Shown here piece after piece: positions 17,953 through 28,544 of a stretch of DNA of 64,000 nucleotides. Made by a program: the position numbers and the translations under genes. Position 1 is the first letter of the stretch; each line of letters opens with the position of its first letter. The stretch comes from Oceanobacter sp. (GTDB taxonomy: Bacteria; Pseudomonadota; Gammaproteobacteria; Pseudomonadales; Oceanobacteraceae). The DNA lies in the NCBI GenBank assembly GCA_002733645.1, contig NVWL01000001.1, positions 124,001 through 188,000 of the forward strand, given 5' to 3'. Below the pieces are notes generated by a model. It was given only the letters and a program-made list of their open reading frames with translations, made no database searches and was not told the DNA's origin.

Positions 17953-18369
17953 GGCTTTTGTTCCGCGTTCAATAATGAGAATACAAATAAATGCTGAACT
18001 ACGACCTTAATAAGTGGCGTGCGTTCGTGGCATTTATGGGAGCAGAATCCCTCCGATTGCTATGGGGGTGAATTTAGTATGAATTTGATCATTATGATAA
18101 TTAATTAAAATGATTGAGTCGGTAGGTTATGACTATTTTGTTTTCCTATTTTTAATTGAAACCAGGCAGTAAATAGCATGTCGTAGGATAGAGATTCAGC
18201 TAATGCATTCGCGGTTTAGTTCGTTATTACGCGTCCGCAGAGCCGACAATTCGAGCTAATTCTTGTATTTGAGAAGGTGTTCAAAAGTTTTGTCAAAGTC
18301 GTACGAGTGTTTTTACTGATGTTATCTATACTGGTGTGAGGACTATGCCCAAGGTCAGGAGCCGAACTA
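17953..18369. other. Divergent intergenic region, zip/aceE
   Basis: These 417 bases lie between the divergent ZIP and aceE genes and hold the promoters of both. An AT-rich stretch at about 18080-18115 contains ATTATGATAATTAATTA, loosely like a Fur-type site, but I could not fit a convincing dyad. AGGAG precedes the aceE start. No gene or RNA was recognised. Confidence 0.4.
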
Positions 18370-21051
18370 ATGGATGATCAGTTGTTAACTAATGACACCG
18401 ATCCGCAAGAAACAAAAGAATGGGTGGATGCAATCCACTCAGTGATACGTGCAGAAGGTATTGAGCGTGCACACTTTTTGATTGAACGCATTGCCGAGCG
18501 CGCTACTCGCGACGGTATGCCGTTGCCCTATGCATTAAATACCCCGTATCGAAATACCATTCCGCCAGAAAAAGAAGCGTCGATGCCAGGCGATCTTTTT
18601 ATGGAGCGCCGGATTCGTTCTTTGGTGCGTTGGAATGCATTGGCAATGGTACTGCGAGCAAACAAAGAAGGGGCGGGTGATCTTGGTGGTCACATCTCCA
18701 GTTTTGCATCCAGTGCGACTTTATATGATGTCGGTTTTAATCACTTTTTCCGCGCGCCGAATGCCGACAGCGAGCAATCTCCTCTAGGCGATCTGATTTA
18801 TTACCAAGGTCATGTATCCCCAGGTATCTATGCACGCAGTTACCTTGAGGGTCGCTTTGATGAAAGTGATCTTGAGCGTTTCCGCCAAGAAGCATTAGCG
18901 CCGGGTTTATCGTCATACCCGCACCCTAAATTGATGCCTGATTACTGGCAATTTCCAACGGTATCTATGGGCTTAGGGCCGTTGCAGGCGATTTATCAAG
19001 CGCACTTTATGCGCTATATGTCGGCACGAGAACTTGTGCCGCGTAAAGGCCGTAAGGTGTGGGCATTTTTAGGCGATGGTGAGTGTGATGAGCCAGAAAC
19101 ACTGGGGGCCATTGGCCTTGCTGGTCGTGAAAAATTAGAAAATCTTATTTTTGTTATTAACTGCAACCTACAGCGCCTTGATGGGCCGGTTCGTGGTAAT
19201 GGCAAAATTATTCAAGAGCTTGAAAGTCAATTCCGTGGTGCGGGTTGGAATGTGATTAAAGTGGTTTGGGGCCGTCATTGGGACCCTCTACTGGCAAAAG
19301 ATCGCAAGGGATTATTGCAGAAGCGCATGGATGAAACCGTGGATGGTGAATTCCAAAACTACAAAGCAAAAGGCGGGAAGTACACTCGTGAGCATTTCTT
19401 TGAAATATACCCAGAGCTCAAAGAAATGATCAAAGACCTCAGCGATGAAGATATTTATAAGCTTAATCGCGGTGGTCATGATCCTTACAAAGTCTATGCG
19501 GCGTATCACGAAGCCGTGAATCATAAGGGCCAGCCAACGGTTATTTTGGCGCATACCGTGAAAGGTTACGGTATGGGGGTAGAAGCAGAAGGGCAGAACC
19601 AAGCGCACTCTGTTAAGAAACTCGATATGGAAAGCTTAAAGGCGTTCCGAGATCGTTTTGCGATTCCTATTCGTGACGAAGATCTTGAACACTTACCGTT
19701 TTATCGTCCTCCGGCTGATAGCCCAGAAATGACGTACATGCGAAAGCAGCGTGAAAAGCTCGGTGGGCGTTTACCATCGCGGAATGAACAGTGGCAGGCA
19801 TTAACGGCGCCGGAGCTGAGTACATTTAAGCCTCAGTTGGATGGTACTGGTGAGCGAGAAATTTCGACGACGATGGCGTTTGTTCGCATTATGTCGCAGA
19901 TTTTAAAAGACAAAAATGTCGGTGATCGTATCGTACCGATTGTCCCTGACGAAGCACGTACCTTTGGTATGGAAGGTATGTTCCGTCAGCTTGGTATTTA
20001 TTCCTCTGAAGGCCAGCTGTACGAGCCTGTCGATCAAGGGCAGGTCATGTATTACCGTGAAGATAAAAAGGGTCGAGTGCTAGAAGAAGGTATCAATGAA
20101 GCGGGTGCCTTCTCTGCATGGATGTCAGCGGGCAGCTCATACAGCACGAATGGCTTAGCCATGATCCCGTTTTATATTTATTACTCCATGTTTGGTTTTC
20201 AGCGTATTGGAGACTTGGCTTGGGCGGCGGGTGATATGCAGTGTCAGGGCTTCCTGATTGGTGCAACATCAGGCCGAACCACATTAAATGGTGAAGGTTT
20301 ACAGCATCAGGATGGTCACAGTCATATATTGGCATCGACGATTCCCAATTGTATTTCTTACGACCCAACCTACGCGTATGAATTAGCCGTCATTATTCAA
20401 GACGGTATGAAGCGTATGTACGAGAAGAAAGAAAAAGTCTTCTACTACATTACGTCGCTCAATGAGAACTACGTTCACCCTGCCATGCCTGAAGGCGTGG
20501 AAGAGGGGATTCGTCGTGGTATTTATCGTTTGCGTGAAGCGGCGAGTAACAATAAGCCAGTACAGCTTCTTGGTTCGGGCGCGATATTAAGACAAGTTGA
20601 GCAAGCCGCAGAGTGGTTAAATAGCAAAGATATAGCGGCCAGCGTATGGTCTGTAACCTCGTATAACGAACTACGTCGTGATGGCTTAGCGTGTGAGCGT
20701 GAAACTATGTTGTCGGGCGGAGAGCGTAATCCTGAGCCTTATGTGACGACTCAGTTGAAACATTCAGAAGGCCCAATTGTATCGACCACCGATCACATGA
20801 AAGCGTACTCGGACCAGATTCGCCCTTATATTCCTGAAGACAGAAGTTATCGCGTATTAGGTACGGACGGTTTTGGTCGCAGTGATACACGTGTGGCCTT
20901 GCGCCGTTTCTTCGAAGTGGATTGGCAACACATTGCTTGGACTGCCGGGTATGAGCTGTTTAAGTGCGGTAGCCTGAGTAAAGAAGAGCTAGAAGGCTGG
21001 CGTGAAGAACTGGGCATTGATGCCTCTAAACCTGATCCGCTATACAGCTAA
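18370..21051 (+). CDS. aceE: Pyruvate dehydrogenase E1 component (homodimeric type)
   Basis: Thiamine-diphosphate-dependent decarboxylation of pyruvate and reductive acetylation of the E2 lipoyl group. At 893 residues it has the length of the single-chain E1p. The ThDP motif runs GDGECDEPETLGAIG to INCNLQRLDGPVRGNGKII. Other family landmarks are HISSFASSATLYDVGFNHFF, YYQGHVSPGIYARSYLEGR, and EGLQHQDGHSHI near residue 640. AGGAG precedes ATG 18370. It is followed after 10 bases by aceF. The dihydrolipoamide dehydrogenase gene and pdhR are not in this window. Confidence 0.97.
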   Translation: MDDQLLTNDTDPQETKEWVDAIHSVIRAEGIERAHFLIERIAERATRDGMPLPYALNTPYRNTIPPEKEASMPGDLFMERRIRSLVRWNALAMVLRANKEGAGDLGGHISSFASSATLYDVGFNHFFRAPNADSEQSPLGDLIYYQGHVSPGIYARSYLEGRFDESDLERFRQEALAPGLSSYPHPKLMPDYWQFPTVSMGLGPLQAIYQAHFMRYMSARELVPRKGRKVWAFLGDGECDEPETLGAIGLAGREKLENLIFVINCNLQRLDGPVRGNGKIIQELESQFRGAGWNVIKVVWGRHWDPLLAKDRKGLLQKRMDETVDGEFQNYKAKGGKYTREHFFEIYPELKEMIKDLSDEDIYKLNRGGHDPYKVYAAYHEAVNHKGQPTVILAHTVKGYGMGVEAEGQNQAHSVKKLDMESLKAFRDRFAIPIRDEDLEHLPFYRPPADSPEMTYMRKQREKLGGRLPSRNEQWQALTAPELSTFKPQLDGTGEREISTTMAFVRIMSQILKDKNVGDRIVPIVPDEARTFGMEGMFRQLGIYSSEGQLYEPVDQGQVMYYREDKKGRVLEEGINEAGAFSAWMSAGSSYSTNGLAMIPFYIYYSMFGFQRIGDLAWAAGDMQCQGFLIGATSGRTTLNGEGLQHQDGHSHILASTIPNCISYDPTYAYELAVIIQDGMKRMYEKKEKVFYYITSLNENYVHPAMPEGVEEGIRRGIYRLREAASNNKPVQLLGSGAILRQVEQAAEWLNSKDIAASVWSVTSYNELRRDGLACERETMLSGGERNPEPYVTTQLKHSEGPIVSTTDHMKAYSDQIRPYIPEDRSYRVLGTDGFGRSDTRVALRRFFEVDWQHIAWTAGYELFKCGSLSKEELEGWREELGIDASKPDPLYS

Positions 21052-21061
21052 GGAATCACTA

Positions 21062-22699
21062 ATGACGACATTAAAAATTCCGGATCTAGGTGGCGCGACC
21101 GACGTTGAAGTCATCGAGGTGCTGGTCTCAGAGGGAGACGGCATTGAGAAAGAACAGGCGCTCATTGTTCTGGAAACTGACAAAGCCAGTATGGAAATTC
21201 CGGCAGATACCGACGGTACCGTCGCTGCAGTGCTTATTAAAGTGGGCGACAAGGTTAACGAAGGTGATGAGTTTGTTGAGCTGTCTGGTGGTTCAGTGGC
21301 TAAAGACAGTAATACAGCGCCAGACGTAGCGACTAAACTTGCCGCAGAGCCTGTTAAAGAACAACACGACGAAGAGACGGCTGCCCCAGAGTTAGAGGTC
21401 GCCAGTGCGCCTGTTGGTTCAAGTGAATTAGTCACCATTAATATCCCGGATATTGGTGGTGCCAGCGATGTTGATGTGATTGAAGTGTCTGTACGTGTTG
21501 GTGATACCATCACTGAAGAAGATTCTATTATTACGCTCGAAACCGACAAAACCAGTATGGAAATTCCTGCGGGAGTGAACGGTACGATTGAAGAAATACT
21601 GGTCACACTGGGTGGTAAAGTCAATGAGGGTGATCCCATGCTGGTGGTTAAATCTTCCAGCACGGCTAAGCCTGTAGAAGCGCCAGCGTCCACTTCAGCA
21701 TCCAAATCTACGCCTACGCCAGCAGCTGCTGTCACTGAAACGTCACCGACTAAGCCCCCAGTGTCTTCAGTCAGCGATAGAGTGGATGAGCAACCTGAGA
21801 TTCCAGCCTCGAAAGTTCATGCAGGTCCGGCTGTTCGCAAATTAGCGCGCGAGTTTGGCGTGGATTTATCTCGGATTAAAGGCAGCGGTCCTAAAGGACG
21901 TGTTGTTAAAGAGGATGTGCAGGCGTTTGTGAAAGAGCGCGTAAAAGGCCCTATCTCAAGCGGAGGCACAGGAATTCCCGCGGTACCTAAAGTGGATTTT
22001 GCCAGCTTTGGTCCTATCACTGTTGAGCCGTTGAATAACATTAAACGCGCAACCGCTAAGGCCATGACCACAGCATTATTAAATGTGCCACAGGTCACTC
22101 AGTTTGATCAGGTCGATATCACTAGCCTAGAAGCGTTTCGTAAAGACTTTAATGCCCAAGGTGGTTCGGTAAAAGTTTCAATCGTACCTTTCGTGTTGAA
22201 GGCGCTGGCGAAGGCTATGGAGGAGTTTCCTACGTTTAACTCATCCTTGTCTGAAGACGGTGAAAGCTTGGTAATGAAGCAATACATTCACATTGGTGTG
22301 GCTGTAGATACACCAAAAGGATTACTTGTACCTGTGATTCGTGATGTAAATAAAAAGACAGTTACAGAAATTACACAAGAACTCGGTGATAAGGCCATGT
22401 TGGCCCGTGAGGGTAAGCTATCCTTAAAAGACATGCAGGGAGGATGTTTGAGCTTATCGAGCTTAGGTGGCATTGGCGGTACGGCGTTTACTCCGATAGT
22501 GAACCCGCCTGAAGTCGCGATTCTTGGTTTATCGAAAGCTGAAATGAAACCCGTATGGGATGGCAATAGCTTCCAACCAAAACTAATGCTGCCAACGTCA
22601 TTATCTTACGATCATCGTGTGATTGATGGTGCCGAGGCTGCAAGGTTTAGTCAGCGCTTAGTGACTATACTGGGAGATATTCGCAATTTGTTGATGTAA
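21062..22699 (+). CDS. aceF: Pyruvate dehydrogenase E2, dihydrolipoyl acetyltransferase
   Basis: Core of the pyruvate dehydrogenase complex, passing acetyl groups to CoA. The 545-residue protein has two N-terminal lipoyl domains with lipoylated lysines K41 (LETDKASMEIP) and K163 (LETDKTSMEIP), separated and followed by Ala/Pro/Ser-rich linkers, then an E1/E3-binding domain (GPAVRKLAREFGVDLSRIKG) and the catalytic domain ending with SYDHRVIDGAEAARF (His and Asp of HxxxDG). ATG 21062 follows AAGGAATCACTA right after the aceE stop; a longer frame into aceE is not needed. Confidence 0.97.
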   Translation: MTTLKIPDLGGATDVEVIEVLVSEGDGIEKEQALIVLETDKASMEIPADTDGTVAAVLIKVGDKVNEGDEFVELSGGSVAKDSNTAPDVATKLAAEPVKEQHDEETAAPELEVASAPVGSSELVTINIPDIGGASDVDVIEVSVRVGDTITEEDSIITLETDKTSMEIPAGVNGTIEEILVTLGGKVNEGDPMLVVKSSSTAKPVEAPASTSASKSTPTPAAAVTETSPTKPPVSSVSDRVDEQPEIPASKVHAGPAVRKLAREFGVDLSRIKGSGPKGRVVKEDVQAFVKERVKGPISSGGTGIPAVPKVDFASFGPITVEPLNNIKRATAKAMTTALLNVPQVTQFDQVDITSLEAFRKDFNAQGGSVKVSIVPFVLKALAKAMEEFPTFNSSLSEDGESLVMKQYIHIGVAVDTPKGLLVPVIRDVNKKTVTEITQELGDKAMLAREGKLSLKDMQGGCLSLSSLGGIGGTAFTPIVNPPEVAILGLSKAEMKPVWDGNSFQPKLMLPTSLSYDHRVIDGAEAARFSQRLVTILGDIRNLLM

Positions 22700-22719
22700 A
22701 TATTTGAGAGAGAATCACC

Positions 22720-24741
22720 ATGTTCCGGTCATTGATGTTACCAGGCATAAAATTTATGGGGCAGCTCAGTTACGCTGCCAAGTTTAGCCTCATTAGTTTC
22801 CTGTTTATGGTGCCTTTGGTTGTGCTGAGCGGTCAGGTTTTTCTGGCTGCTTTTGATTCAATGAAAAAGACTGAGCGTGAGTTGGAAGCCCTTTCAACGG
22901 TTCAGAGTTTAGTTGAGTTCGCTGTTGAGCTGGAATTAGTGAGAGATATGGCTGCAGCGGCTTTATTTCAAAACGATCAATCCCTGCGTGATACCGGTGC
23001 TGCATTAATAGAAGCCTTACCTAAAAAAACCAGTACCTTACTCGATTCTATTTCCGATGTTGAATTACAAACTGCTTTAGAAGAATGGCGTGCTAAATAT
23101 CTACCTAGATTTAGTATGGTAGGCGAACATCGTCAACCAGCGTTTCTTGATCAATTTAATTATTATCATACTAATATAGATGAGATTCATTTAATGGTGC
23201 GCCAGTACGCACAAAGCACTGGTTTATCATTAGATTCGGATACCTCTGTTCAGCGTTTAACTTCTTTAGTGTTACTTGACCTTCCTTCTGTTGAGCGTGC
23301 GGTAGGGCTTGGACATTCCGCCGGGGTGTATGCGTTTGCAGAACAATATTTGCAATCTTCAACGTACGACTTGATGAACTTAGTGTATGACGAGTTGTTG
23401 GCGGCGGAACAAAATACCGGTTTGATCACAGGCAGTGCCGAAGCAACTGGCAACGAGTTGCTGGTTGAAAAAGCAGCCGGTGTTGAATCTTTTCTGGTGG
23501 AGCTGAGGGGGATACTCGACGATGAGTTAATCGTAGCGGCATCAGTGACAATGTCTTGGGATCAATTTTATGAATTTTACCGTGAAAAAAGTCGAGCTTT
23601 ATCGGAAATTAAAAACATCGCTTTTCCATTAATTACCTCCACTCTTAACGACCGCTTACAAGCCCAGCAAACACGGGTATTCACTTTGTTTGTTGTCTTG
23701 TTCGGTGCGTTAGCCATCATCGTGTATTTGTATTTAGCCTTCTTTATGTCGGTAAAATCAACCATCAGTAATTTCACTAAAGCGGCTAGTGGTATAGCGT
23801 CGGGTGATTTCACACAAAAAATTAAGGTGGCAGGTAGCGATGAAATGGGTGAGTTGCGTGATGTTTTTAACCAAATGGTTGAAAATATTCGTATCACCAT
23901 TACTGCGGTAAAGGATTCCTCCATCGCAGTGAGTAGTAACGTCAACGATGTGGAAGATATCGCCAATCGTAGCCGTCAAGCCGTGGTCAGCCAGTTGGCG
24001 CAAACCGAAGAAGTGTCTGTGACGATTGGTCGCGTGGCCAAAGGGGCAGGGGACGTGACCAATTTAGCGGCGGAGGCGAAAACAGCGGCTTTGATTGGGC
24101 ATGGGAAATCCGACGATGCGGGCAAAGTTGTTGCTCGTGTAATGGGGGAGGTCCAACGTTTATCGGTTGAAATGGATAACTCGATGCAAGCGGTTAATCG
24201 TTTAGCTGAAAACTCGTCAAGCATTAGTACTATTCTTGAAACGATTAAAGGCATTGCCGAACAAACTAATTTGCTGGCATTGAATGCTGCGATTGAAGCC
24301 GCTCGTGCTGGCGAGCAAGGCCGGGGTTTTGCTGTGGTTGCGGATGAAGTGAGAACGTTAGCAAGCCGCACTCAAGGATCAGCACAAGAGATTGAGTCCT
24401 TGATTCATGATGTTCAAGATAACATCGTCAAAGCGGTTGATACCATGCGGGTTAATCGCGATATGGTCGACACCACGGTGTCTAATTCTGAACAGGTGAG
24501 TGAAACACTCGGTGAAATTCAAATCAGTATGGACGACATTCAAAGTAAAACGAATCTTATTGTGACCACGGCGGGTGAGCAAAAAGAGGCGGCCAGTAAT
24601 CTTCAAACTAACCTACAAGCCATACGCAACAATGGTGAAGAAACCTCGCGTAATGCCGAAGGGACAGTGCAAGCCATTGCTAAAACACGTTCAATCGCTG
24701 AATCATTAGGCGAGAAAGTAAGTCATTTTAAAGTGAATTAG
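22720..24741 (+). CDS. Methyl-accepting chemotaxis protein
   Basis: A 673-residue chemoreceptor. A transmembrane segment lies near residues 23-45, followed by a large helical periplasmic domain (about 45-310) whose [19 protein letters not shown] opening resembles NIT-type sensor domains. A second transmembrane segment (about 320-343) leads to a HAMP domain ([17 protein letters not shown]) and a cytoplasmic signalling domain whose hairpin tip is present: [18 protein letters not shown], then [21 protein letters not shown] precedes ATG 22720, only 20 bases after aceF, so it may share the transcript. The ligand is unknown; nitrate/nitrite is known for some NIT receptors. Confidence 0.92.
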   Translation: MFRSLMLPGIKFMGQLSYAAKFSLISFLFMVPLVVLSGQVFLAAFDSMKKTERELEALSTVQSLVEFAVELELVRDMAAAALFQNDQSLRDTGAALIEALPKKTSTLLDSISDVELQTALEEWRAKYLPRFSMVGEHRQPAFLDQFNYYHTNIDEIHLMVRQYAQSTGLSLDSDTSVQRLTSLVLLDLPSVERAVGLGHSAGVYAFAEQYLQSSTYDLMNLVYDELLAAEQNTGLITGSAEATGNELLVEKAAGVESFLVELRGILDDELIVAASVTMSWDQFYEFYREKSRALSEIKNIAFPLITSTLNDRLQAQQTRVFTLFVVLFGALAIIVYLYLAFFMSVKSTISNFTKAASGIASGDFTQKIKVAGSDEMGELRDVFNQMVENIRITITAVKDSSIAVSSNVNDVEDIANRSRQAVVSQLAQTEEVSVTIGRVAKGAGDVTNLAAEAKTAALIGHGKSDDAGKVVARVMGEVQRLSVEMDNSMQAVNRLAENSSSISTILETIKGIAEQTNLLALNAAIEAARAGEQGRGFAVVADEVRTLASRTQGSAQEIESLIHDVQDNIVKAVDTMRVNRDMVDTTVSNSEQVSETLGEIQISMDDIQSKTNLIVTTAGEQKEAASNLQTNLQAIRNNGEETSRNAEGTVQAIAKTRSIAESLGEKVSHFKVN

Positions 24742-24965
24742 AGACACGCTTAGGCGCTCTGCGTGGTGAGCTGGATTAATTTCAGCTCGGTTTGGCGAAG
24801 CTCCTCTTCATATCAAAAATCCTCACGATGTCATTCTCATATACGTCTTTTTCTTGCTGCTCGGGTTGAGCATCGTGCAAAGCCTCTGCAAGTAGGAGGT
24901 GCCTTGATAGATTTCTTCTGTTCTTTCTGTAAAACTTATCGCTGATTATTTATGGGTGAAACGTT

Positions 24966-25619
24966 ATGGATGACTCCTTAGTCGTCGTATTGCGCATGTT
25001 TGAGCGCATGATGGTTGTCGGTTTTGGCGGTATGGCTATTTACTTGGGCTATCGTCTATTCTTCCACCTTCCGCATCAAACCGATCAACAAGGTGAGATA
25101 GAACTACCGGGGATGAAGGTGGTGTTGTCACGCGTCGGTCCGGGTGTATTCTTTTTGATTTTCGGGGCATTTATCTTGATCACCAACTTGCATCAAGGTA
25201 TTGAAACTTCTACTTCTAAAAAGTCTGCCCCACTGGATGTATCAAATAGTGGGGGAGGTAGTGCCATTCAAGAGGCGCAGTTTGCGGACAATGAAGAATA
25301 TAACCACTGGGAAGAAACGGAGCACTTTGCTGGTGCAACCCCTGTTTATCCTGAGGGTGATGTAAGCCAAGATCGCTTTATTGCGATAGAAGACATCGGC
25401 GAGTTAAATTGTATTATTTACCATATGAACCGAATGGGAGAACCGGGTTACTCGGTTATGTCGGCGTTTAAACGTGCAAAAACAGCCATGTTACTGCCAG
25501 TATGGAATGCCGACTACTGGGGCGAATCATCCCAGTTAACAGATCCTATGCAGGAGATTTCAAACGAGGTGCTTGCTGAGGTGTTTAATGATATTTCCAT
25601 GGATTGTGACACAGAGTAA
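24966..25619 (+). CDS. Uncharacterised membrane protein
   Basis: I do not recognise this 217-residue protein. Transmembrane segments lie near residues 14-33 and 57-76, separated by a hydrophilic loop (HQTDQQGEIELPG). The rest is a soluble acidic C-terminal region with W/Y-rich stretches (NADYWGESSQLTDP). The gene overlaps the next one, a predicted M48-like protease, by 32 bases, so a joint envelope function is likely (inference). ATG 24966 lacks a strong ribosome binding site. Confidence 0.6.
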   Translation: MDDSLVVVLRMFERMMVVGFGGMAIYLGYRLFFHLPHQTDQQGEIELPGMKVVLSRVGPGVFFLIFGAFILITNLHQGIETSTSKKSAPLDVSNSGGGSAIQEAQFADNEEYNHWEETEHFAGATPVYPEGDVSQDRFIAIEDIGELNCIIYHMNRMGEPGYSVMSAFKRAKTAMLLPVWNADYWGESSQLTDPMQEISNEVLAEVFNDISMDCDTE

Positions 25620-26472
25620 ATCTTTAATAATAACGCTGGCGAGTATTTTATTATGCGCACCTGCAGCGGCGAAAGATTTTAGTGGCTTATACCAAGATGA
25701 CGCATTATTAAGAGTCCAACAGGTGTATGGACAAAATATCCGAGCGGTTTTATTTGAGGATATTGCTCAGCACCTAACGGACAATGAAAAAGACTCATTA
25801 CGTGGCGTCGATCTTAATATCCCACTCAGAACGTCTTCTGCAGGGCTTTTTGATTTCAGTATGGGGCTAGAGTCTGGTGTGTTAACGGCGTCGGCGTTAT
25901 CCATTAAATTTCTTGATGATCTCGCTATTGCATTTTCTTGGTATGAAGTTCATCAACTCGATAGCCAACATATCGCGCGCTACATGAGTCGTTTATTCAA
26001 TGACGCAGAATATATAGAGGCACCACTGCCTGCACTGAATGTCCCAGATAAGGCTTGGGCATTGAATGCTGATGTTGATGATATGTCTCAGAAGTTACTT
26101 CAGTCGGCCTTGGCATTTTTGTTATTACATGAGTTGGGACATTGGCATCACCAGCATAAACCGTACAGCGCTATCAGCCATCGCCGAGCGCAAGCTCAGG
26201 AAATTGAAAGCGATTCGTTGGCGATTGAAGTAATGGGGCGAATGAGTACGCCGCCCTACGGAATAGTAACTTGGTTTATGGTGACAGGGCTGATGGCCCC
26301 TGATAATCCAACCACGCACCCATTATCGAGTACTCGCCTGCAAAGCATTGCCTTAGCATTAAGGGCAACCCCAGAGCGTTTTATCTCGCGTGATAACCAG
26401 AATACATTAACTCGTGCGGACGTATTAACATTAGCCAATGATATCAATACGATTGCAGAGGCGTTGGATTAG
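25588..26472 (+). CDS. Secreted M48-like zinc metalloprotease
   Basis: The 294-residue protein has a signal peptide (SLIITLASILLCAPAAA) and the zinc site HELGHWHH, with the third ligand in EIESDSLAIEVM, and a later THPLSSTRLQSIAL that matches the HP..R element of M48 peptidases. This order supports a gluzincin of the M48 type acting in the periplasm. ATG 25588 has GAGGTG at 25578-25583 and lies inside the preceding membrane-protein gene, giving a 32-base overlap and translational coupling. Substrate is unknown. Confidence 0.72.
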   Translation: MIFPWIVTQSKSLIITLASILLCAPAAAKDFSGLYQDDALLRVQQVYGQNIRAVLFEDIAQHLTDNEKDSLRGVDLNIPLRTSSAGLFDFSMGLESGVLTASALSIKFLDDLAIAFSWYEVHQLDSQHIARYMSRLFNDAEYIEAPLPALNVPDKAWALNADVDDMSQKLLQSALAFLLLHELGHWHHQHKPYSAISHRRAQAQEIESDSLAIEVMGRMSTPPYGIVTWFMVTGLMAPDNPTTHPLSSTRLQSIALALRATPERFISRDNQNTLTRADVLTLANDINTIAEALD

Positions 26473-26579
26473 TCAAAGATCAGGAGTCGAAAAAGGGGAA
26501 GTGGCCAGCGATGCTGACCATTATGTTAACTGACTAGCAAAATAGTCCCATAATGTAGCTCTATAAAGAAGCTCTATAA

Positions 26580-26611
26580 AGTAGCCCATACCGTCAATAG
26601 TATGAGCTACT
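26580..26611. terminator. Hairpin at the end of the monooxygenase gene
   Basis: Inverted repeat AGTAGCCCATAC / GTATGAGCTACT with one mismatch and an 8-base loop, between the convergent protease and flavin monooxygenase genes. Neither side has a good T-run, so it may be a weak terminator or an RNA 3'-end stabiliser. Confidence 0.45.
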
Positions 26612-26621
26612 CGCAAAGAGC

Positions 26622-28097
26622 TTACGCAGTGCGTGGCTCAGAAGTCACAACTGCATTGCTGTATTCAATGGTATCTATATCGTATTTTGCGGTTTTTAGC
26701 GCCGCCATGTCGGCGAAATAATTCTGGTAAAGCTTCCAAGGCTTTTCCATGCCCTGGCGAGGTAGTAAGTGGCTAACACGAGAAATGTAGCCTGACTGCA
26801 TGTCAACAAATGGGCGGGTTTCCATTGCACCACCATGATTCACAGGCTTCGCTTCGCGCACGCCCGTGTAATCCATGTGGTTTATTAAACCGCAGAACCA
26901 TTTAGATAACAGATCGGCTTTTAGTGTCCATGACGCGTTGGTGTAGCCAAAGATCATACCGAAGTTCGGCACATCTTCGAACATTACACCACGGTAGCTC
27001 ATTTTTTCAGGCATCGGAATTTCAGCGCCATCTTGAGTCAGCTTCATGTGGCCCAGCATCTGAATTTTTAGACCTGTCGCACTAACGATAATATCGGCAT
27101 CAAGTTTTTCACCAGATTTTAGCTGAATGCCATCTTCAACGAAGCGATCAATATGATCGGTAACAACGTTGGCTTTACCTTGTTTAATGGCTTTAAACAT
27201 GTCGCCATTTGGTACGGCACACAGACGCTCATCCCAAGGGGCGTATTTGGGTGTGAAATGCTTCATGTCGAAATCTTTAGGTAATTGAGCAGCCACCTGT
27301 TTTTGCAGAAGCTTGCGAGCCAAATTCGGGAATTTTTTACAGAAATTATAAATAGCGAGAGTAATGGTGACATTACGACCGCGAGTAATTTTGTAGACCC
27401 ATTTTTCCGGCATGATTTTGCGCATAAACATAATCACAGGATCGTCTTGTGGTACAGCAAGAACATAAGACGGAGAACGCTGTAGCATGGTCACGCTTTC
27501 AGCTTTGTCGGTCATGGCCGGTACTAAGGTAACAGCCGTAGCACCAGAACCAATAACAACGACTTTTTTACCTTCGTAATCTAGATTTTCAGGCCAGAAC
27601 TGAGGGTGCAAAATGCTGCCTTTAAAGTCGTCTTTGCCTTCAAATTCTGGCGTAAATGCTTCGTTATAATCGTAATAACCAGTACAGCTTAATAGAAACT
27701 GTGAGCGGTACACTTTTTCAACACCATCAACCTCAACCGTCACTGTCCACATAGAATCTGCTGTTGAGAAGTCAGCGCCTTTTACTTTGTGGCTGAAACG
27801 AATGTGATCAGTCACGCCATTTTCAGCCGCCGCATCTTGAATGTAACCACGAATATCATCGCCATCCGCAATGCCTTTTTTGTTCACCCACGGCTTAAAT
27901 TCATAACCCAGCGTGTACATATCAGAATCAGAACGAATACCTGGGTAACGGAACAAATCCCATGTACCACCAATGGCTGCTCGGCCTTCAAGTATGGCGA
28001 AGCTTTTGCCTGGGCATTCTTTTTTCATGTGGCAGCCAGCGCCAATCCCTGAAAGGCCTGCGCCAATGATCAAGACATCAAAGTATTCGTTAGACAT
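26622..28097 (-). CDS. Flavin-containing (Baeyer-Villiger-type) monooxygenase 1
   Basis: A 491-residue FAD- and NADPH-dependent monooxygenase. The FAD site is GAGLSG at residues 12-17, and the NADPH site is IGSGATAVT at about 182-190. Between them, residues 158-169 read FKGSILHPQFWP, which fits the FxGxxxHxxxWP Baeyer-Villiger signature. ATG 28097 (MSNEYFDVLIIGAG) is chosen because the FAD motif follows directly and GGGTTGACT precedes it; a frame extending to 28196 adds 33 unlikely residues. It is a close paralogue of the gene at 29845-31293. Substrate is unknown; ketone or xenobiotic oxidation is typical. Confidence 0.88.
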   Translation of the reverse strand: MSNEYFDVLIIGAGLSGIGAGCHMKKECPGKSFAILEGRAAIGGTWDLFRYPGIRSDSDMYTLGYEFKPWVNKKGIADGDDIRGYIQDAAAENGVTDHIRFSHKVKGADFSTADSMWTVTVEVDGVEKVYRSQFLLSCTGYYDYNEAFTPEFEGKDDFKGSILHPQFWPENLDYEGKKVVVIGSGATAVTLVPAMTDKAESVTMLQRSPSYVLAVPQDDPVIMFMRKIMPEKWVYKITRGRNVTITLAIYNFCKKFPNLARKLLQKQVAAQLPKDFDMKHFTPKYAPWDERLCAVPNGDMFKAIKQGKANVVTDHIDRFVEDGIQLKSGEKLDADIIVSATGLKIQMLGHMKLTQDGAEIPMPEKMSYRGVMFEDVPNFGMIFGYTNASWTLKADLLSKWFCGLINHMDYTGVREAKPVNHGGAMETRPFVDMQSGYISRVSHLLPRQGMEKPWKLYQNYFADMAALKTAKYDIDTIEYSNAVVTSEPRTA

Positions 28098-28544
28098 AGT
28101 CAACCCTGTTTTTTGTGTTATGAGAGGCGTGTAAAGCACCTGATGCTGCACAATTTCCCCTAAAACCGACAAGGAAAACAGGTGCCGGACTGACATTATT
28201 CGGTGATATTTTGATATGAACCGGGGTTTTGTTGAGTCTTTTGCGACAGAGATTGATTTAAGGCATGAAGATGAATATTTTTTCGTAGTAATGAGCCATG
28301 GCCGTAATTGTTATTATCTTGACCTTATCTGCATGTTTGTAAGTACTTACTTTAATTCTTTGGCAGAGTAACGTGACTAATTTAAGTCACATTTATGAAT
28401 TTATAACTATTCGTGCTATGCATGATTGGATGGGGTCTTATACATATTCTCATGAATAACTCTGGTGGACGTGGTGCTCAGTAGGGTGCTTTGCAGCCAA
28501 ACGGACCTTATGTCAGCCACATCTAAGGATGTAAGTATGCAGGA
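28098..28544. promoter_or_regulatory. Upstream region of monooxygenase 1 with palindromes
   Basis: These 447 bases lie between two minus-strand genes and contain no convincing gene. Two dyads stand out: GTAAGTACTTAC, a perfect 12-bp palindrome at 28339-28350, and GTGACTAATTTAAGTCAC at 28373-28390 with 6-bp perfect outer arms. They could be regulator sites for the monooxygenase. Confidence 0.35.

Noticed and set aside
18080-18115. AT-rich stretch upstream of the ZIP and aceE genes resembling a Fur or Zur box
   Set aside because: The halves do not form a proper dyad and the sequence is simply AT-rich.
21040-21735. Open frame of 231 codons on the minus strand inside aceF
   Set aside because: Low-complexity Ser/Thr/Val sequence opposite the lipoyl domains and linkers; no family features.
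24763-24945. 60-codon frame between the chemoreceptor and the membrane protein
   Set aside because: No ribosome binding site, no conserved-looking sequence; likely chance.
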